Assembly: GCA_015680905.1 (NCBI GenBank)
Contig: CM027378.1
Span: 88,751,501-88,815,500 of the forward strand
Direction of reading: 5' to 3'
DNA length: 64,000 bases
Source: Coptis chinensis
Taxonomy: Eukaryota; Streptophyta; Magnoliopsida; Ranunculales; Ranunculaceae
The position numbers and the translations under genes are program-made. The notes under the pieces were generated by a model that worked only from the letters and a program-made list of their open reading frames with translations, was not told the origin of the DNA and did no database searches. This document shows, in pieces, positions 59,230-64,000 of the stretch (position 1 is its first letter; every line of letters starts with the position of its first letter).

Positions 59230-62200
59230 TGTCACGCCCCGAGAACGTGGAGATGAATCTCGAGGCAGTCACTATCATAATTCTATTGAAATTTCAGCGG
59301 AGTTTCCTTTGTTTAATCAACATTTCGTATACTTAAAACCTGTCATAACCTGGAATCATATACTACATCCTTCTAACAACCATATCTATATTAAACCAAC
59401 TTTATACACAACAATGATGTATATATATATCCACAAAATGTTTAAGTGTAACTGTTACTCAAATACATCGAGTATTACATCAAAATGAACTGAGCTCTCT
59501 CTATACAACCAAAAAATGAACTATACTCTCTCTATACAACAAAATGAGCTAGGTTCGCCCTATACAACAAAATAACTTGACTCTGTCCCTCGTCAAACAT
59601 AAAGAAAACCACCCAAATCCCCATAACCATCTTCACTAGTGGTAGGGATAGTCTCCTCCGCAACTGGTTCGTCTGAAAATGTTAATGTAGGATGAGCAAA
59701 ACAACTATGCCCAGTAGAAACACACACAACCAATAAATAGTCTACTTATAGCAACCATTTAAAACATGCAGGGTTTCCATAATAATATCCAAATATCGTG
59801 ACTATATAATACATCATTAACTAGCAGAAATCATTTCGGCATGCTTCATTAATATTCAAAATAGAGTTTTCACAATCATCATACAACTATTGTGGCGTCA
59901 CGATCCTATTAGAATGGTAAAAGTGGCACGACCGGGTACTCAGCCCCAATCCCAGACATATCTCGGTTCAGTACTTTCTAGTGTGAACCATGCACCGTTG
60001 TTTTCCTGATTTTACCGGCAGGGAGCTGAAATGCCATTGTTGTGTTCGTACACACAAAACCCAAAGCTTTTAGGGCTCAGGTGGGCCCTGTGACCACGAC
60101 CCACATACGGGCTGTCACCTAACTTACGGTGGTTAACCGTTTGATGACTGCAGACTGCTCAGGATCCTGACACACGTCCAGGAGTGGACTAAACTCTCAC
60201 TCCTCGCGTCTAAACCTCATTGAGGTAACATGTAACCTCACACAAGTTAACCACCATATAGCGTGACACGTACAAGCATGGTTATCTAGAAAAGTAGAAA
60301 AAGAATTCCCGAACTACATCCTGTGCTGCATCCCTTTAAAGATGGCCCACCACCTCGAAAGGTGTACACCACAGTTGTAATCCTAGAATGAACTGCCGTC
60401 TCCGAAAATGCGACAACAATTCATTCTTTATAGGAATTCACAATTCCTTTTCTAAACCCCCTCGTGATAAGCTTAGTAATATATACTCGTATTACCGGTT
60501 ATTTCCAAATACTATAATTACATATTTAGTTTTTTTTTTATCCTTTAAAACTGTTGGTTTTGTATGTGTGAGTTCCTGGATTTCCAACAATCGATTAAAT
60601 ACAACCTATGACTCCCAAACGGGCCAGTCATACTAAATGACAACCTACGATTCCCAAACGGCGAATCATAGAAAATAACAACGAACTATATCCATGGAAC
60701 AATCCAGAACCCCACACATAGTTACAAACACCCGGGTAATCCTTACCCACATTACAAAATCCATCTCTTTGTCTCCTTACTGAGACAAGCGACAGAGACG
60801 AGAGCCCTTCCCAAAACCAGTTTTGCTCTTTTAACGAAAGAAAACAATCCCCACTACCCAGATTTCACAAAACTCATTTTTCACTCAAAAGCTATCTATA
60901 TATCTAGTTTTTATCGAGGAAAAATACGAATGAAAAACATGAATATCACATATATATACATGGTTGATAAGCAACTATCTTTTACCAATTTAAACCAATC
61001 AAATCATGCATGAAAATAAGCATGCTAGATATTGGTATGTAAGTTCCTACCTTAGCCAGTTCCGTTCTCCTCAAGCCCCACTCAACCGAATCCCCTCTTA
61101 TTTAACTCCTATAACATCATATACATAAGTAGGCTATTAGAATTTATAAAACTAACGAGAAATTCTTATCTAACGTAAGCTGAGAAGAAATCTCGACGCT
61201 GAGAATTTGGTTTCAAGCAACTTTTCCTCTAACTATAGTTAACAGCGGTTACAGGTCATTTCTAGCCTATTCTTCCGACAGGTCTCTGCAGTCCATTTAC
61301 AACCACTGTAGGACCTTATACCAACACCAATCATATCAATTCCACTAATGATTAAAAATTTTCCCAACTCCAACTACAAACAAATTCCACACCCTTCCAT
61401 TCACATTAAATCTAGTAATAACTAAGTGGGTGTTCTTTCTCATTCAATCATTAATCAGCATGATCTTAAACAAAGTATAGAACTAACATAACTTCTCTAA
61501 AATAGAGTGAATATATATTAATTCTTACCAAGTCAGTAAGAATAGCTCCTTAGCTTTCTGCTCCACCAATTTCACTCCACTCTATCTTCACCAACTAGCT
61601 ACTGTCGAAATTCAACACACCCAGTTCAATTATTTTCATCAATACACCCAAATCCATCAAAAGTGAGTCTAAATATCTATTTGAGACGAAATTAAACTCA
61701 CCTTTCACTGTGATATGACGCAATTCCAAGAAATTTGAATCTTCACACTTGAATCTAGTGTTTCTAAGGATTAGGTGTGAAAACCTTAGGTTTGGATCAA
61801 TGAAAATTGGGCGAATTGGGTTTTCTCTCTCTTAGGGTTCTAAGTTGGCGAAATAGAGAAGAAAAGAAATTTGGTGTGATAAGTTTGGTGTGATTTCTAT
61901 GGGTATTAGCCAAGGTTTTTGTAATAAGACTATCCTACCCTTACTTTGTTAGCTATTATCAATCAAGGCTTGCTCCCATGCTCTCGCGTGTAACAGTCTA
62001 AGTTAGCACACGTTATCCAGTAATTACTAAGCTGTCGTCAAATGACTTGTCGAGTTCTAAAGTTTCCGGGTTACAGGCAACAGACTCGTATTGACTATGC
62101 AAGTATTTAGTTATGCGCACACGAATTTACTATGTATCGAATTATTTTACCACTTATTATTTATCTTCTTTTTCGATCTTCGTATATTCTAAGTAACTAA

Positions 62201-62382
62201 TGATATGAAACCTTAGAATTTTTCAATTGGTTTTCCTTAACTAACTTGGTTTCTCAGTCGGTGTTAAATTAATTTACGTTACGTCAGGCTAAATGTCTAT
62301 CCGACTGGCCACTTACATAATCGTCCGTAAGGTTCACGTGTCTTTTACTAATTCACCCTTAATATGAATTCAGGACTTTACA
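59230..62382 (+). mobile_element. Solo LTR (about 3.15 kb) nested in the Copia element
   Basis: Starts TGTCACGCCCCGAGAACG and ends CAGGACTTTACA. An exact 5-base duplication GGATT flanks it (59225-59229 and 62383-62387). The interruption falls exactly in the Copia protease frame. No gag or pol domain is recognisable inside. The long LTR and the TGTCACRCCCC start fit Ty3 chromoviruses, but I cannot assign the family. It is a different family from the solo LTR at 42848. Confidence 0.82.
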
Positions 62383-62715
62383 GGATTATTCACTACCTAC
62401 AGCTGTGGTAAATATGGTGAAGTGAAGATGGGCAGCAGTGGAGTCTCGAAGATTGTAGGCATTGAGGATGTTCATATAGAAACCAATGTCGGATTCACCT
62501 TGACACTCAAGGATGTAAGACATATCCCTGACATTCGGCTAAGCCTAATTTCCGCTGGGAAGTTAGATGATGATGGCTTTGTAAACTCGTTTGGTAACGA
62601 GGTCTGGAAACTTAGCAGAGGTTCCATTGTAGCAGCCAGAGGGAAGAAAACTTGCGCTTTTTACAAGACACATGCTAGTCTGTGTAAAGCAGAAGTAAAT
62701 ACGGCAGAAGAATAA
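62383..62715 (+). pseudogene. Copia protease C-terminal part and linker
   Basis: After the solo LTR the frame continues YSCGKYGEVKMGSSGVSKIV, GIEDVHIETNVGFTLTLKDV, RHIPDIRLSLISAGKLDDDG and AARGKKTCAFYKTHAS, the usual stretch between protease and integrase in TNT1-like elements. It ends at TAA 62713-62715, immediately before the integrase zinc finger, and the same frame continues beyond. Confidence 0.8.
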
Positions 62716-63678
62716 GCTTCCTCCGAACTATGGCACAAGAGACTGTGTCATATGGGCGAAAAAGGCATGGAAGTTCTTGCCAAGCAAAAGGCCTTGCCAG
62801 ACATCAAAAGTACACATTTAAATAGATGTACTCATTGTTTGATAGGAAAGCAACACAGGGTGTCTTTCCAAAGATTCTTGTCTCACAGAAAGGACAATGT
62901 CCTTGAGCTAGTGCACACAGACTTATGTGGTTCTATAAAAGTGAAGTCCCACGGGGGAACTTTATACTTCGTGACCTTCATTGATGATGCGTCGAGAAAG
63001 GTATGGGTATATAGTCTGAAGACCAAGGATGAAGTACTTGGCATGTTTAAGAAATTCCATAGCATGGTGGAAAGAGAGACAGGGAAGCTTTTGAAATGTA
63101 TTCGCTCAGATAATAGGGGTGAGTATATTGGGCCGTTTGAAGAGTATTGCTAGAGTTATGGGATTCGTCATGAGCAGACCGTTCCCAAAACTCCGCAGCA
63201 AAATGGTATAGCCGAAAGGATGAATCGTACCATTGTAGAGAGGATGAGATGCATGTTGTCTCACTCTAAGCTACCTAGAAGTTACTGGGTAGAAGCAATG
63301 CGCACAACCGTACATGTGATCAACTTATGGCCGTCAAAGCCTCTGAATAGTGATTATCCAGAGAGAGTATGGTCAGGCAGAGATGTTGATTATGGATACT
63401 TGAGGGTATTTGGGTGCAGGGCATTTGTACATATTCCGAAGGATGAGAGATCCAAGGTTGATGACAAAGCCAAGCAATGCATTTTTCTGGGTTATATGGA
63501 TGAGAAGTTTGGCTACAAACTCTATGATCCGATTAACAAGAAGGTAATCCGAAGTGGAGATGTTGTGTTCTTGGAAGACCAAACCATAGCAGATTTCGAA
63601 AAGGGTGAGAAGCTACAAGCTTTCACTAATGATCTTGTTGATTCAGAACTAGAAGTTCCTACTGTGGAAAGTGCATAA
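62716..63678 (+). pseudogene. Copia integrase with one in-frame stop
   Basis: The zinc finger ELWHKRLCHMGEKG...CTHCLIGKQH supplies the HHCC residues. The catalytic core follows: LVHTDLCGSIKV with the first Asp, FVTFIDDASRKVWVYSLK, IRSDNRGEYIG with the second Asp (usual DNGGEY is DNRGEY here), and QQNGIAERMNRTI with the Glu. TAG at 63151-63153 interrupts the core just after FEEYC, and the same frame then continues to TAA 63676-63678. The C-terminal part has VFGCRAFVHIPKDERSKVDD and CIFLGYMDEKFGYKLYDP. Because only one stop breaks the core, damage here is slight compared with gag. Confidence 0.9.
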
Positions 63679-64000
63679 GGCATTGAGAATGTTGATAACC
63701 ATAGGCTTGAAGCTCATGATGAGAATCCTATTGCTCATGGTGGGATAAAACCTATATTGATATAGAAGATGCAGATGAAGTGCATGAACCACCACCGAAA
63801 GCGTATGAATCCTCCCGAAGGCACCCGAGATGGGGCAAAGAGGTCAGACAGAGAGAGACAAGCTTCAACCAGGTATCCACCACATACGCATATTCTACTA
63901 TCGGATGGTGGAGAACCTATGTACTATCAAGAGGCTCTTGAAGGTACAGACAAAGAGAAGTGGTTGAAGGCAATGCATGATGAGATGGATTCTTTGCATA
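63679..64000 (+). pseudogene. Copia linker and start of reverse transcriptase, cut by window edge
   Basis: Behind the stop, residues resembling the linker (RSDRERQASTRYPPHTHILL) lead to EPMYYQEALEGTDKEKWLKA and MHDEMDSLH, the beginning of the Copia reverse transcriptase. The frame changes at least once around 63750. The remainder lies outside the window. Confidence 0.75.

Larger units (their letters stand above)
57707..64000 (+). mobile_element. Tork/TNT1-like Ty1/copia element, runs off the right edge
   Basis: 5' LTR 57707-58363, primer site 58366, then gag, protease and integrase, with reverse transcriptase beginning at the window's end. That order (integrase before RT) identifies Copia. 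Integrase motifs resemble TNT1/Tork. Coding regions are damaged: a deletion and a 61-base duplication in gag, in-frame stops, and a 3.15-kb solo LTR inserted in the protease region. The 3' LTR lies outside the window, so the target duplication (CAATA at 57702-57706 on this side) cannot be confirmed. Confidence 0.92.

Overview
This is nuclear DNA of a flowering plant, very probably a eudicot. It has introns with GT/AG borders, plant-specific gene families (PPR-DYW, CHUP1, TGD1, DYAD/SWI1) and plant transposon lineages (Athila-type Ty3, Tork/TNT1-type Copia, Helitron, hAT, L1). I do not recognise the species. No rRNA, tRNA or CRISPR array was recognised, and there is no sign of bacterial origin.

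Only two host genes look intact. One is a ten-exon mitochondrial aspartate aminotransferase on the minus strand (36324-41744). The other is a seven-exon RNA polymerase III subunit RPC8/RPC25-like gene on the plus strand (53685-56865). A PPR-DYW gene (49691-51638) is broken by in-frame stops and a frameshift. All other recognisable host coding sequence is in fragments.

Layout. 1-2950: fragments of a CSC1/OSCA-like channel and an F-box gene, two GC-rich minisatellites, and the end of an old LTR element. 3252-20171: one decayed 16.9-kb Athila-like retrotransposon with two ~1.9-kb LTRs and a perfect CAGCC target duplication, inserted into the LTR of that older element. 20283-25923: a degenerate minus-strand Helitron (Rep plus PIF1-like helicase) whose helicase C-terminus is cut off at the junction with the older LTR. 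26350-33500: pieces of at least six unrelated host genes (TGD1, SR splicing factor, DYAD/SWI1, TPP2 exon 1, a La-like protein, CHUP1). All but TGD1 lie on the same strand as the Helitron, which suggests transposon-mediated capture. 36324-41744: the aminotransferase, with a hAT-family MITE in its long intron 6. 42431-46610: two tandem terminal-inverted-repeat elements split by a 3.1-kb solo LTR. 46684-49150: a hAT-like element carrying a PUX7-like (UBA/UAS) gene fragment. 52852-53353: a 5'-truncated L1 element with a 15-bp target duplication. 57707-64000: a Tork/TNT1-like Copia element running off the window, split by another 3.15-kb solo LTR.

No functional multi-gene system is evident. The noteworthy biology is the layered record of transposition: nested insertions with readable borders, two independent cases of host-gene fragments associated with DNA transposons, and an Athila element whose 3' region holds three diverged copies of one extra ORF family. 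Exon borders were derived by reading GT/AG sites and checking codon phase by hand; family assignments rest on recognised motifs, not on database searches.
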